Shown piece after piece: positions 1 through 11,346 of a stretch of DNA of 64,000 nt; the stretch's first letter is position 1; every line of letters starts with the position of its first letter. The translations under genes and the position numbers were made by a program. The stretch is from Protula sp. h YS-2021 (lineage: Eukaryota; Annelida; Polychaeta; Sabellida; Serpulidae): contig OX457027.1 of the NCBI GenBank assembly GCA_949752745.1, positions 84,369,936-84,433,935 on the forward strand, read 5' to 3'. The notes under the pieces are model-generated. The model made no database searches. It saw only the letters and a program-made list of their open reading frames with translations, and was not told where the DNA came from.

Positions 1-616
1 GCTGTCAAGTTTGTATGAATCACCTTACACATGACCGCTCCCACACATGTGTAGTATGTATGTACAGACTGCCTAAAAATAGACCTTTAAAACTTAGGCC
101 TTAGCAAAGCCCACAATATGCGAATAACGGAATCGCGTCTCCAGCACAAATACTGTCAAGTGAACACGAATGAAAGTAGATACGTTTTGAGTAAACTACA
201 TTTTGGCTGCTTCGTTTCTTCATTGAACAATATATCCGAAGTCTAATCAAAACGATGTAGTTCTGCAGATTCATAAATACTTAATGACTTAAGTAAGCTG
301 TGAAGTGTGAGTGAGAGATGGACGTTTGAAGTGTGAGTGAAGGAGGAAAATATGAAGTTTGATCGAGTGAGGGGCGTTTGAAGAGTGAGTGAGTGAGAGG
401 CGTGTGGAATGTGAGTGAATGAGGGAGGTGTAAAGTTTGAGTGAGGGAGGGGGGAGGGAGGTTTGGAGTGTGAGTGAGAGAGGGAGATGTGAAGTGTGAG
501 TGATTTTTAAGAAGCGTAAGAAAGCGAGTGATACGTTAAGGAGGAGGAGTTTGTAAATGATTTGAAATAATGTTAATGAAGTAATGTTTAGTTATATAAA
601 TCTGTTGATGTTGCAG
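1..616. other. Intron upstream of E1, with GTGAGTGA-rich repeat
   Basis: Bases 1-300 show no coding signal. Roughly 300-505 is a purine-rich degenerate tandem repeat in which GAAGTGTGAGTGAGRGAGG recurs about every 35-40 bases; it contains many GTGAGT strings resembling splice donors. The acceptor of E1 follows directly (TTGATGTTGCAG at 605-616). Confidence 0.7.
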
Positions 617-712
617 CGACCATTGTGCGGTATAATGGTTTCTCGCTCACCTACGGCTGCCTGCTGCTCGTGGCACCCTTGCTGGCCAGACCCTCGCCGC
701 TGTCCATGAAAG
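617..712 (+). CDS. Piezo: Piezo exon E1: first transmembrane helix region
   Basis: Begins after the acceptor TTGATGTTGCAG with two bases of a split codon and ends ATGAAAG before the donor GTAAAC, leaving one base (phase 1) that joins GG of E2 to make the Gly of GHTGRYL. It encodes TIVRYNGFSLTYGCLLLVAP followed by LLARPSPLSMK, about 32 residues. The RYN...SL.Y...LL..PLL.....SMKG pattern is the classic start of Piezo, just after the first hydrophobic segment. Partial, degenerate copies of this exon follow it in the intron (744-1296). The real copy was chosen because it alone has the full 5' half, a good acceptor and the phase that fits E2. Confidence 0.9.
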
Positions 713-743
713 GTAAACGGGGGTGGGGGCATGGGGGAGGTGG

Positions 744-1296
744 CTCATCTACAGGTACCTGCTGCTCGTGGTACCCTTGCTGGCCAGACCCTCGCCGCTG
801 TCTATGAAGAAGGGGGTGGGGGTGAGAAGGACATGTGTGTGTGTGGGGGGGGGGGAGGGGGGGAGTCATCTTTACTGTCATCTGCAGCTCGTATTGCCCT
901 GGCGGCATTCCATGGAATTCAAACGGATGGGTGTGTATGGGAGATGACATCTAATCGCGGGGGAGCGGGCTGGGGGTTGAGGCGTATGTAGAGACCGGGG
1001 CTAATCTACAGATATCTGCTGCTGGTATCGCACTTGGCAAGCAGAAAGGGGAGGAAGGGGGAGTGGCGGTGAGAGGAATGTAGGGGAAGGGTTGATTTAC
1101 AGTTGCCTAGTACTCGTGTTGCCCGTGCTGGATATATACTCTCGCCGCTGTCCATGAAAGGTGAGCGGAGGAGGGGGAGGGCGGATGAGAGGGATGTAGG
1201 GTGGGGGGGGGGGGGGGGTGGCTGATGTATGGATATCTGTTGCTCGTATTGCTCTTGCTGGCTAGACCCTCGCCGCTGTCCATGAAAGGTGAGTGG
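744..1296 (+). repeat. Tandem degenerate copies of the 3' half of exon E1 with donor site
   Basis: At least three clear copies (744-810, 1091-1166, 1219-1296) and two weak ones (about 866-912 and 1001-1046) of the 3' half of E1 lie in its downstream intron. The copy at 744 reads IYRYLLLVVPLLARPSPLSMK in frame. The copy at 1219 reads MYGYLLLVLLLLARPSPLSMK and keeps ATGAAAG before GTGAGT. The copy at 1091 also keeps ATGAAAG|GTGAGC but has a 2-base insertion that breaks the frame. None has the RYNGFSL 5' half. G-rich spacers, including G runs at 846-862 and 1202-1218, separate them. They are most likely pseudo-exons; use of the copy at 744 or 1219 as an alternative exon is not excluded. Confidence 0.8.
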
Positions 1297-3440
1297 GAAG
1301 AAGGGGGGAATGGGGGGCAGGCTGGTAAAATAGAAGAACTCGCAGTCTATCACTTTGTTGCATATTACTAGCAGTCGGAGCGCCGCGTATTGCAGTCTTC
1401 GTGCTGACCGTGTCACAGATTTTGCATATTTGCATGTTATCTTGCATAAAACGAGTAAATCAGAAGATATTTCATTGATTAAAAAGCTTTCGAATTCTTT
1501 TAAAGCCACAATGTCGGTGGCAGTAGGACTATCAGCGTGGAAATGTCAGGGCTTGAAATTAATGGGGGTCCGGTTGCCCGAGGCTCCCTGATCTTGTCTG
1601 CTGCGTCTTGGGAGCTAAATATGTAATAGTATACATATATAATAATTTCCAGGCCTGATATTGCAAGCTCTCAGACTAAATTTTTCTCAAGTGTGTAATT
1701 TTCCAATATATATCTGTTATCCTGTAACTTAGATCCCTGAACGTGTTGGCAACTACACACGGATTTGCTCCTGTATTTCACGTGTTTCACACACATATTA
1801 GATAAAGTGCGTAAAGTTTTGCTCAAAACCATGTATTTACATGATTAAATACAGTCCGACCGAAAAATGACGTCGGTTATGACAACAGCTTACGAAGGGC
1901 TTCTGCAAAGGCTTCCGCAGTGTAAATCTGTTGGTTGTTACCGAAGTAACCTATGGGCCCCATCCCTTTCGTCACAAGGTTATATTGTATTCATTCAACA
2001 ATCAAACTCACTTTCATTTCCCATGTTTATAAATTAAAACATTGCTTGTTGTATTTTGGTATTTATCTATAAGAGGCTAATAAAAACTTGTCAGTGGTTG
2101 ACATGTACATTCCAGTGACGATGATTAAGCTTGTACGTTTCTTAACGTTGACTGCGTTTTGATATTTCACTGTGTTTATGACTCTGGGTCGTAGTCAACA
2201 TCGCTGACAATTTTTGTCTATGTTTTTTTTAATTTTTTTTTTCCAATTTTTAACAATGTCTCTTTCTTTACTTCTATAGTCACAGTGTTCTTGTTGGGAA
2301 CCTGTTTGGTTTATTATACCATTTTCATGCCTAATCCCATGCCATATTTTACGCCATGTGGGATATAAAATAATTTGTAATATGTGTTATATCCAAAATT
2401 TTGGCGGGTGGAGGTATCATTCTAGAGGGTCCTTCGTTTCTTGCGTGATGGTGAATTATATGGTTTTATACTGGTTATCAGAGGGCTTTCTGAGACGCCC
2501 CCACCCCACTAAATTATGCGACTCAGAGAAGCAAGTTCGTTATTGGCTGCATAAGAACATATCAATTTTGTATTACTTTTTCCTGGTAACGTTAACGTAG
2601 TGCAAGATCTGTAAAGCAAGTCATAAAAAGAAAGGGGATCACTATTATTTGAGCGCGCAGTTTCATTTCTCAAGTCACTGACCAACTCTGAATGAACTTT
2701 TCATTTGGCGACACACGAGGCTCGTAACAAATTGTGACGTAAGCACACACAGTTAAGTCATCTACAAATTGAATTTACGCCTTAGTCCAAACCACTTTGT
2801 TAAAGGAAATGCTCTTAAATACACAGTTGAGTGAGAAAGAATTGCTCAGGTCTCCAGGTTACAGCTAAGTTTTCTTTTTTCTCTCAAAAGGACATTTATT
2901 GTAGAAACACCCGTTTTATTCTTTTTTTTTTTTGGATTTTTTTTTCCCACAAGCCATCCTATTTTGTGGCGTCGTGTCGTTGCCATTTCCGAGTCTTGAC
3001 GTTGCCAAGACAGAATCAGATGCATCCCCTGGACAACAGAGACTGCATTATTGGCAGAGACAAGAGGGAGGGAAGGGTTGGAGGAGGTGGGTGGGTGGGG
3101 GCAGGGTTGTAAACTGTGGGTCTCTCAGATACGGTGTTGGTGGGAGAAATGTTGCTATTTTGCGGCTAACTTGTAACCAAATGACGTTGATAAATTATGA
3201 CCTTGCTTTTTTTGTTCGTTAAGTTAAAGGCGCTGTTGGGAGGGCTATGAACGACAGACGAGGGACATGGTTATTGTGCCTCTGTGAATACTCATTGCCT
3301 AAACTCGCGACGCAAAAATAATCTCTAAAACACTGTGTGAAATATACTGAATGATTCTGAATTATGTCTGGAGATCGTTTTGTGACAAGGCATGCAGTGG
3401 CGCGTTAAAAGCAACCTGAAGTTCTGATACACAGCGTGGT
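1297..3440. other. Intron sequence without recognised features
   Basis: AT-rich intron between the E1 copies and the minisatellite. Short ORFs are present but none has a conserved-looking product or flanking splice signals. A C/T-rich stretch with poly-T runs lies at about 2920-2950 and a G-rich stretch at about 3060-3110. Confidence 0.6.
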
Positions 3441-4435
3441 ACGCGTGCAATCTCAGTGCTAGACGCGGTGCCCGTACAGTCTCGATGCGAAACGCGGTGC
3501 GCGTGCAATCTCAAGGCTAGACGCGGTGCCCGTATAGTCTCGATGCGAAACGCAATGCGCGTGCAATCTCAATGCGAAACGCGGTGCCCGTACAGTCTCG
3601 ATGCGCAACGCCGTGAGCGTGAAACCTCGATGCTAAACACGCAGCCCTTACAGTCTCGATGCGAAACGCGGTGCGCGTGCAATCTCAAGGCTAGACGCGG
3701 TGCCCGTACAGTCTCGATGCGAAACGCGGTGCGCGTGCAATCTCAATGCGAAACGCGGTGCCCGTACAGTCTCGATGCGAAACGCGATGAGCGTGAAACC
3801 TCGATGCGCAAAGTGGTGGGCGTGCAAGCTCAATGCTAGGCACGGTGCCCGTAGTCTCAAAGCCTCGATGCTAAACACGGTTCCCCTGATATATCAACGC
3901 AAAACGCGGTGCGCATGAAACCACGATGCGAAACGCGGTGCGCGTGCAATCCCAGTGCTAGACGCGGTGCTCGTACAGTCTCGATGCGAAACGCGATGAG
4001 CGTGAAACCTCGATGCGCAAAGTGGTGGGCGTGCAATCTCAGTGCTAGGCATGGTGCCCGTAGTCTCAAAGCCTCGATGCTAAACACGGTTCCCCTGATA
4101 TATCAACGCAAAACGCGGTGCGCATGAAACCACGATGCGAAACGCGGTGCGCGTGCAATCTCAGTGCTAGACGCGGTGCCCGTACAGTCTCGATGCGAAA
4201 CGCGATGAGCGTGAAACCTCGATGCGCAAAGTGGTGGGCGTGCAATCTCAGTGCTAGGCACGGTGCCCGTAGTCTCAAAGCCTCGATGCTAAACACGGTT
4301 CCCGTGATATATCAACGCTAAACGTGGTGCGCATGAAACCACGATGCTAGACGCGGTGCAAGTGAAATCTCAGTGCGAAACGCGGTGCGCGTGAAGCCTC
4401 GATGCTAAACGCGGTGCTGGTGCAATCTGGTTGAG
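3440..4435. repeat. 29-bp minisatellite with 209-bp higher-order period
   Basis: The basic unit is about 29 bp, built on TCTCGATGCGAAACGCGGTG followed by a short CGTGCAA or CCGTACAG variant tail. From about 3650 to 4320 sets of seven variant units recur as near-identical 209-bp blocks; for example the run ending AACACGGTTCCCCTGATATA recurs at about 3876 and 4085, and with one change at about 4294. The array is CpG-rich, unlike the surrounding intron. It stays open in several frames on both strands, which produces spurious ORFs. Confidence 0.92.
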
Positions 4436-4575
4436 TAACCCGATCGATGTAATATCATGGTCATAGTCCGTGTGCGTACCCTCAGTACGGTTATAACACG
4501 ATACATGTGTTTTTGCTTGAGTCAAGTTCTTGGTAACTAACCATAATGTTTACACTGTTTATGATCACGTGACAG

Positions 4576-4707
4576 GGCACACGGGCAGGTACCTCGTGGC
4601 GCTGATCGTACTGTGCAGCGGCATGCTCCTAGCCCAGATCATCTTCCAGGGCTACCTGCTGGCGTCTATCACCGAAGACCAACCCTATGGCACCATCCTC
4701 GCTAACT
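4576..4707 (+). CDS. Piezo: Piezo exon E2 (blade helix 2)
   Basis: Acceptor CGTGACAG, donor CTAACT|GTAAGT. Together with the last base of E1 it encodes GHTGRYLVALIVLCSGMLLA then QIIFQGYLLASITEDQPYGTILAN, about 44 residues. GHTGR(Y/L)L is almost invariant in Piezo proteins, and the hydrophobic run forms a transmembrane helix. It ends in phase 1 (T of a Cys codon). Confidence 0.95.
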
Positions 4708-5592
4708 GTAAGTCGTACCTATCCAGTTGTTTGATTTGCTGCCATTTTAACACATTGTCATGATTACTTACTTCAATTAAAATTTTAATTTTAATTTCCT
4801 TTAAGTGGATAAAATAACAGAATACATTTAGTGCTGATTCGTTTATTTTTGTTAAAAAAATAAATTAATAAGAGGGTTTTGAGGGTACGGACTTGTTATT
4901 TTTGTGGATGCTTGCTATATGATATAATCTCTTGATAGTTCAGTTTGCAGTTAAATCTAAATAAGAGCCCTGTGCGGAATTGTTAAACGTATCACCAACA
5001 AGAGCGAATCTGATCGGTGAAGAGTGAAGTAACCGGAAGGTGTACATCTCATTCATTTAAGCCAAGCGTTATAATATAATTGTTGGCGTGTCTCTTCTGT
5101 GCTCCAAGCTTAGTGTCTGCAAGTCTCAAGTGAACGACCTAAAAATAAAAACTGAACACCTACGCAGCAAAGCTCTCGGTCCGTTATGTTGCAGTTTATC
5201 ATGTATTTTTGTTGATTTGGGTGGAGGGAAGGGAGGAGGGAGGGGGGGGGGAGGGGGGGGGGGTGGTCTTCAAGTCAGCTATGAGCATCACCGTGGGTGA
5301 CTCAATGATTTATGATACAGCAAAACCTCTTCATGACGAACACCTTCCGGGCCGGCTAAAATGTTTACTAAAGAGAAGTGAGTTCAATAATGAAAAGTAG
5401 TAATTGGAAAATGACAGTGTTTTCCAATCAGGGGTGGTTCACATCCAGATTGAAATGTTTGTGGTTCATGGGAGTTAAAAAATGAGCATATTATTGTTCG
5501 AATCCATATTTGACAGGTGATTTTTTCTTGGTGGTATTAATCGACAGCTTTTCTGTATTGTAAAATTAAATATTGTTTGACCATGTTTCTAG
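4708..5592. other. Intron 2, with G-rich tract
   Basis: AT-rich intron. A purine/G-rich tract with runs of eight or nine G occupies about 5219-5265, potentially able to form a G-quadruplex on the + strand. Nothing else is recognised. Confidence 0.6.
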
Positions 5593-5635
5593 GCTCTGTC
5601 ATTGAGAGAACTCTGCGTCAGCTGGGCCTACAAAG
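5593..5635 (+). CDS. Piezo: Piezo exon E3 (43-bp small exon)
   Basis: Acceptor CATGTTTCTAG, donor CAAAG|GTAAGA. It completes Cys across the junction, then reads SVIERTLRQLGLQ with two bases left for Arg. It corresponds to the short amphipathic segment (W.R..R.IG..) between the first two transmembrane pairs of Piezo. Too short to show in an ORF search; supported by phase fit on both sides. Confidence 0.85.
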
Positions 5636-5735
5636 GTAAGATGAGGAAAGAGAAATCGAAAAAGTCGAAAGAAGAGACCCAGTTTGGGTTCCCAAGTTGG
5701 AAAGGGGGGAGGGGGTCTTATCACTGGAACTGTTA

Positions 5736-5738
<3 letters not shown>

Positions 5739-5767
<29 letters not shown>
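5739..5767. repeat. (TAA)n microsatellite, left flank of MITE copy 1
   Basis: Pure TAA repeat directly abutting the MITE at 5768. A matching (TAA)n continues on the other side (5920-5951), then grades into (AAG)n to about 5990. Confidence 0.95.
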
Positions 5768-5768
<1 letters not shown>

Positions 5769-5918
5769 CAGGGTTCGCGTTGGCTGGGTTTTTGTCCACT
5801 TTTTGGGCATTTTTACGCAATGACTCACTTTTTCGGAACCCACCGAGTCTTTCTGGACCCACCTGAGTCACACTTTCCTTTTTTGAGTCACTTTCCTGAG
5901 AACCCAGCGCGAATCCTG

Positions 5919-5919
<1 letters not shown>
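5768..5919. mobile_element. 152-bp MITE copy 1 inside (TAA)n
   Basis: Starts TCAGGGTTCGCGTTGGCTGG and ends CCCAGCGCGAATCCTGA. The ends are imperfect inverted repeats (TCAGGRTTCGCG, then GCTGGGTT). A second copy about 90% identical by eye lies at 7236-7388, also flanked by TAA repeats. It has no coding capacity. It resembles microsatellite-associated elements known from bivalves and other marine invertebrates in general organisation; family membership cannot be assigned from sequence alone. Confidence 0.85.
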
Positions 5920-5980
<61 letters not shown>

Positions 5981-5991
5981 AAGAAGAAGAA
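5920..5991. repeat. (TAA)n then (AAG)n microsatellite
   Basis: Right flank of MITE copy 1: TAA repeat to about 5951 followed by AAG repeat. Confidence 0.95.
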
Positions 5992-7175
5992 ATAGAAAAT
6001 GATGTCTCTACCGCTGCCATCTTTCTTAATAGATAATAAGCAAAATGTAAAATTCAAAGGCGCGCCGCCGAGTTACAAATAGCTAGGGATAGACCTGTAA
6101 CGATATTCCGGCTGTGTGGAAGGTTTCTTAGATATCGTTGTGCTCGTTACCAAGAGTAACAACAACAGTAATAATAAGAATTATAAAAAAAGAATAAATC
6201 AGACTAAACCAAAAGGTAAAGCGAAAGTCGGTTTTTATCGTTGGTATGTTTTTATTGTTGATATATTTTTTGTGGCATATTGCATTACGTCGGCTGTGGA
6301 TCGATGAGCAGTATTTAGATCACATCAAAGCCATAACGACATTGTCTTATTGGTGCACTTGTTCGCTAAGGGCCAGCTGGCGGCTGTTTTATAGCTATTT
6401 ATAGGCAAAAATCATTTGTAAAAAAAAAAGGAAAATATAATATGACGTAATTTCATTGGAAAAATGTGGGCCTCCTGTGCTGTATATTGCTCTATTTTAC
6501 AATGAAAAATGGGTATCCCCAGTGGCATTCTACATCCTCGCCTCAACTTTCCTCTTGTCCCTATTGCTCGTCAACAAGGGACAAAAATTGACGTGGTGTT
6601 TAATTTTTTAAATGACTTTTCATTTGTGTTCCAAAAGGGGACTTTCTTGCTTGTCAGATAGGCGAATTGTTCTGAATTAAAAACCATGTGTGATTATTTA
6701 TATTAATTATTTATATCAATTATTTTTAAATCCACAAGCATTTTCATCCTTTGCTTCCCCTTTAAATCTCTCTAACCGGAAGTAGCTTCATTACAGTGTA
6801 AATTGCATTCAGCGATGTCGCTTAACAGCGTATTAGCAAAAACCTTGAATGATCACTTGGGAGAGCTATTAATAGATCAGCTCCATTTCGCAGTCACGCT
6901 TGTCTGTTACACGATCTCGTTTTCTCTCGTTATATTCGCGCTTCCTGGCACGTGTGATTGGAGTAGGCCTTTCTCCCATTTCCGTCCTTTGCGCAGCTAA
7001 TGAACTTGTTATGTTTGAGTACAATTTTCCCGATGCATTGTATTGTGTGGTGTCATTATCAGGAAGAGCGAATGGGAGAGGCAAAGGTATGCGCAGAGTG
7101 GACATATTAATGCAGGATTTTCCTGCTGTGGACAGTCGTCGCCCCGAACACCCCATCTCACCACAGCATATTATA

Positions 7176-7180
<5 letters not shown>
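5992..7180. other. Intron 3 middle part, no recognised feature
   Basis: AT-rich intron between the two MITE copies. No splice-flanked coding segment was found; the phases of E3 and E4 join directly. Confidence 0.6.

Positions 7181-7235
<55 letters not shown>
7181..7235. repeat. (TAA)n microsatellite, left flank of MITE copy 2
   Basis: About 18 TAA units up to the MITE boundary. Confidence 0.95.
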
Positions 7236-7387
7236 TCAGGGTTCGCGTTGTCGGGGTTTTTGTCCACTTTTTGGGCATTTTTTACGAAATGACTCACTTT
7301 TTCGGAACCCACCGAATCTTTCTGGACCCAACTGAGTCACAGTTTCCTTTTTTGACTCACTTTCCTGAGAACCCAGCGCGAATCCTG

Positions 7388-7388
<1 letters not shown>
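7236..7388. mobile_element. 153-bp MITE copy 2 inside (TAA)n
   Basis: Same element and orientation as 5768-5919: TCAGGGTTCGCGTTGTCGGG at the left end and CCAGCGCGAATCCTGA at the right. Flanked by TAA arrays on both sides. Confidence 0.87.

Positions 7389-7476
<88 letters not shown>
7389..7476. repeat. (TAA)n microsatellite, right flank of MITE copy 2
   Basis: About 29 TAA units, the longest TAA run in the 5' half of the window. Confidence 0.95.
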
Positions 7477-7478
<2 letters not shown>

Positions 7479-7568
7479 CGATGGTAATTTTACAGCACAC
7501 TAGGGAATGATAATTGTACACTTACTTTTCATCTGTCATGCTTACGTTTAGTTGTGTTAACCTTTCAG

Positions 7569-7719
7569 GCTGGAGCCGAACGACTTCGGCAACATCCTAC
7601 GTATCGTCCTTCCTGACATCGGCATGTTCATTGTCGCTCTCATCGTCTTCCTCGTCTGCCGCAAGGCCTGCCCCCCGCCCGATGAGGACGTCCACCCACA
7701 CCAGCACAACATCTCGCAG
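7569..7719 (+). CDS. Piezo: Piezo exon E4
   Basis: Acceptor GTTAACCTTTCAG. The first base completes Arg with E3. It reads LEPNDFGNILRIVLPDIGMF followed by IVALIVFLVCRKACPPPDED and ends ...HNISQ in phase 0 before GTCTAC, a weak but usable donor. Contains one transmembrane helix and a CPPPDED cytoplasmic or luminal loop. The DxxxxLR.V.PD.G.F...L....CR pattern is typical of this part of Piezo. Confidence 0.9.
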
Positions 7720-8276
7720 GTCTACACTTGTTTTGTTTTCTGCTACCTGCCCACCTCTTGCCGCCCGCCCCCCCCCCCCCCGCAACAAAAAAAAAGTAAA
7801 TAAATAAAATAAGACAAAAAAATGAATAAATAAAAAGGTAATAGTAAAATAATAATTATTAAAAGAGTTTGGGCCTTTAGTTGGTGGCTTTATTTGAAAG
7901 TATGGGATTTTTCAAAGATATTTCAAGAAGTGTCTGCTTGATTGGGAATTGATAAAAAAAGGTTTAAATTTAAAAAGAAAGAAAGAAAAAGGAGAAGTCA
8001 GTGAGACGAGGGACAAAAGATAAGACCGTTACTGAATTAAGGGAATTGCTCCGAAATTAGAGTATTTGTTGTCATTCCTTTCTGGTTGAAAGTCCTGACA
8101 GATTACGTGTACACTAATTTTCGCCTCTTCCAAAGTAAACCTTATTTTTATTTGATTTGAGTTTCTGTTGAGGATATTTTTAATTCATGTTTCATCCAGT
8201 GAACAACATGAGCCAGGAATTCTTACATTTTTGTCGTTGAATGCTCCTGTGATATGACGTCATGTGCGTGTTTCAG
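7720..8276. other. Intron 4
   Basis: Starts with a pyrimidine-rich stretch and a 14-base C run near 7769-7782, then A-rich sequence. No other feature seen. Confidence 0.6.
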
Positions 8277-8572
8277 GTACGGCAGCGTATCTACAGGCAC
8301 ACTACATCGTTCATCAACTTCATCGGCGAATTTCTCGTCGCTTTATTCCTAGCTGCCAGCGGCATAGCCTCACCCAGCGTCCTGTCCTCCGTCTACTTCC
8401 TGTCTTTCCTCGCTATCGCCACCTGGTGGGCATGTTATCAGCGTCTAGGCAGAAGATTTAAAATCATACGGGTACTGCTGTTGATATACAGCGCTGGGCA
8501 CTTGATCACGGAGTACCTCTATCAGATGCAGTTCTTTCAGGAGGCCTTAAACCCCGACAGCTTAGTTGCAAG
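8277..8572 (+). CDS. Piezo: Piezo exon E5 (two to three transmembrane helices)
   Basis: Acceptor GTGCGTGTTTCAG, donor TTGCAAG|GTGAGA, phase 0 in and phase 2 out, about 98 residues. Reads VRQRIYRHTTSFINFIGEFL, then a hydrophobic stretch with ASPSVLSSVYFLSFLAIATW, then RRFKIIRVLLLIYSAGHLI and EYLYQMQFFQ. The PS..S..YF..F....TWW.C......+.....+..L..Y...H pattern is characteristic of Piezo blade repeats. Confidence 0.95.
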
Positions 8573-10950
8573 GTGAGAGAATTCAAATGAAAAAAAAAAT
8601 ACCGTCAGTGCTCTCATTGCTTGAATGAAATATTTAAATTTAGAAATATTTCTGTGCCGCACATAGAAATACACGCAGGTGGCGACGACCCTCACTGACG
8701 CCGTGTTTGAGTGGACAATGATGTGTTTTACATAGAATCTCTACCATAAAGGTTTCTAGTGAGCTGCAGCTCTTTTTTCACTTTTAGCTTTAGTAAAACT
8801 GTCGCCCGACGATTATGGTTTTTAAGATGAAAGGATGTGAGAAGTCGGAACAGGCACAGGTGCTCGATGTCAGATATCAAGGTCGTTTTTTCATAGTAGA
8901 ATAGTAGTATAGCAGTGTCGAGGTTGAATTATGAACACCAAAAATACACTTCCAAATAGAGAACGCAACGGTTATACCCGAAATGTATTTGAAATAATTA
9001 ATAACGAAAGAGAGAAAGCATTCGTGAAGTAGTCACTAATGGTTTACTTGTTCCTTCATCATAACAAAAAAAGAAAAAGAAAAAAAATCACGTTACGTAC
9101 TGGAGACTCTTCAGTTTGCTATTCCTAAATCTTGTCGCGGTCTAAAAAAATCAAAGATAAAACCACGGTATAACTGCATTAAATTACTACTGTGAAACCA
9201 GTTATATTTGAACTGTTTGGAACCGCGCGAGATGACCTTCCACGCACCTGTTAATATGGCCGCCGGGAAAACTATTATAGGCGTGGTGTTCCTTCGTACA
9301 TTTTATTTACACTGCGTGGGAGCTATAATATGCGATAAAGTTGAGAAGCATTCCGAACTGATCGCTCACTTGATACCGCACAAAATGATTCATGAGAATT
9401 GTTATTATATTTCTTTCTTCCACTCTTATAAAATAACCAAACAGCAAATTCTAAACTTTTTCATATTGTTGAGAAATTGATAAGCAATTGGCACTTAATT
9501 CACCTGTAATTCGTTTCCCATGTCTTGTTTCTTCTAACTTGTGATAACAATAACAAGATTTATGGTTACTTTACTTTTTTAAAGCCGCAGTTGCTAGGAT
9601 AGGCTAACTATGCTATGAGAAGCGGTTTGTAATCAAGAAACATTCACTGATCGCAATATGAAGAAAATGTTGCTGCCGATAAGGAACGATACTGAGTTTG
9701 CAATAATTCAATTTTGTATTTTTAGCGCTGTTCACTTGTTGTAACGATTCTTGGTGTACATAATAAGAATACAATAAATTTCCGAGTCGTTCTTGTAAGA
9801 TCTGCTGTGCTTATTCCGAGACAACACGGTAGACTAAACAAGCTTTTTGAGCAGACGATTTGAAGACGCTTCCTTTCTTCTGTTTGTACCATGCATTTTT
9901 AGCGCCTTTTCTGGGCCAGATTTAATTAGTTTGCTGTCGTTCTTCAAGGGACACTTTGAATGACCTGGAGATTGTCACAATCAGAATGTTGTCAGCAGTT
10001 TTATCTTATCCGTCGCCTGCTTCCAGGGTACTGTTCAGGCGCGTCAACTAGGTTGTTTCTTTTCTCGGGCGCTTTTATGGCGTAGATGAAAACTTGTTAA
10101 CGGGTAGGATGGTTTTTTTTCTGCGTCGCCTTTCGCTGCCGTGATGTCACGGAAATGGCACAGTGGAAATTAATGTAGCTCGAAATAGAGGCACAGGGCA
10201 ATTCTTTCGTAAAGGATCGGCTATTTCTTCACTCAGTAGCGAGTTTTTACTTGCTTTAAAATTTTATATATCCTGGTTCACTGGGTGTATTATACGTTTT
10301 CGGTTCCCAGATATTAGAGATCAATCCTTTGATCGAAAAGCGTACCACACGTTTTAATAAATAAATTAATTAATACAAAAAAAACATCTTGTTAAGCGAT
10401 GTGTCTTTATTGTCGTTAGAAATAGAAGTGCAGTTGGCTGCAGTTGCTTTGCACTTCATAGTCCAGTTTGAAACCCGTTCTTACATTGATTCTATGTGCA
10501 AATATCCCTGCCAAGCAGGGTCATGTATATTGCTGTAAATTAGGTCAGGCTTGGTCGCACACAATGGAGATAATTTGGTAGTGTTGGAGAGGCATGACCG
10601 GAATAGATCTCCTTTGAAGAACTGTAAATCCTAGCTGCTTCCCCCCACCTCCCCCCTCCCCCATCTCCTCTGCCTCGGGTCGCAACCAATTGAAATATAA
10701 GGGGTGGATACGTGGAAAAATGTTTGCATCAAATGAAGTCGAGTTTCTTATTTCTGTGAGGACATTTAGATACACACATTAAAAAAAAAACCGCGGTCGT
10801 GTTAAAATATGCAGTGATTTGATTGTGCCTAAACATCAGAAGGAGCGAGGGGCGTTTGGGATGTCGGTGTAACGTGGTAATCCGCGAGGTGTGCCATAGT
10901 CACGTGTTTTGGGTCTGAGGCCAAATCACTTATTTATTCACCGATCTCTA
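8573..10950. other. Intron 5, first part, no recognised feature
   Basis: AT-rich intron. Several ORFs of 60-90 codons occur (for example 9208-9480 and 10163-10357), but they lack splice signals in phase and show no recognisable protein signature. Confidence 0.6.
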
Positions 10951-10964
10951 CAGATATTGTATGC

Positions 10965-10965
<1 letters not shown>

Positions 10966-11051
<86 letters not shown>

Positions 11052-11053
11052 AG

Positions 11054-11110
<57 letters not shown>

Positions 11111-11134
11111 GAGAAAAGAAAGAGAGAGAGAGAG
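10966..11134. repeat. (GA)n microsatellite with interruptions
   Basis: Long AG/GA repeat broken by GAGGAGAAAAGAAAGAGA-type interruptions that recur two or three times. A short duplication of CATATAGTAAACATATAGTA follows (11142-11212). Confidence 0.95.
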
Positions 11135-11212
11135 TCTGAAACATATAGTAAACATATAGTAAGTTTGGATTTGCCCTCTCTCATATAGTAAACATATAGT
11201 AAGTTTGGATTT

Positions 11213-11213
11213 G

Positions 11214-11284
<71 letters not shown>

Positions 11285-11296
11285 TGTCTCTCTCTG

Positions 11297-11327
<31 letters not shown>

Positions 11328-11346
11328 GTATATATATATATATTAT

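Noticed and set aside
3456..4321. Open frames of 67-127 codons rich in Arg, Cys and Met
   Set aside because: They are readings of the 29-bp minisatellite and repeat with its 209-bp period on both strands; no splice or start context.
5599..6057. Minus-strand ORF of 152 codons with poly-Leu/poly-Tyr
   Set aside because: It crosses E3, the MITE and the TAA/AAG microsatellites; the peptide is a translation of simple repeats.
9208..9480. 90-codon ORF (MNCLEPREMTFHAPVN...)
   Set aside because: No recognised domain, no splice context and a composition like the surrounding intron.
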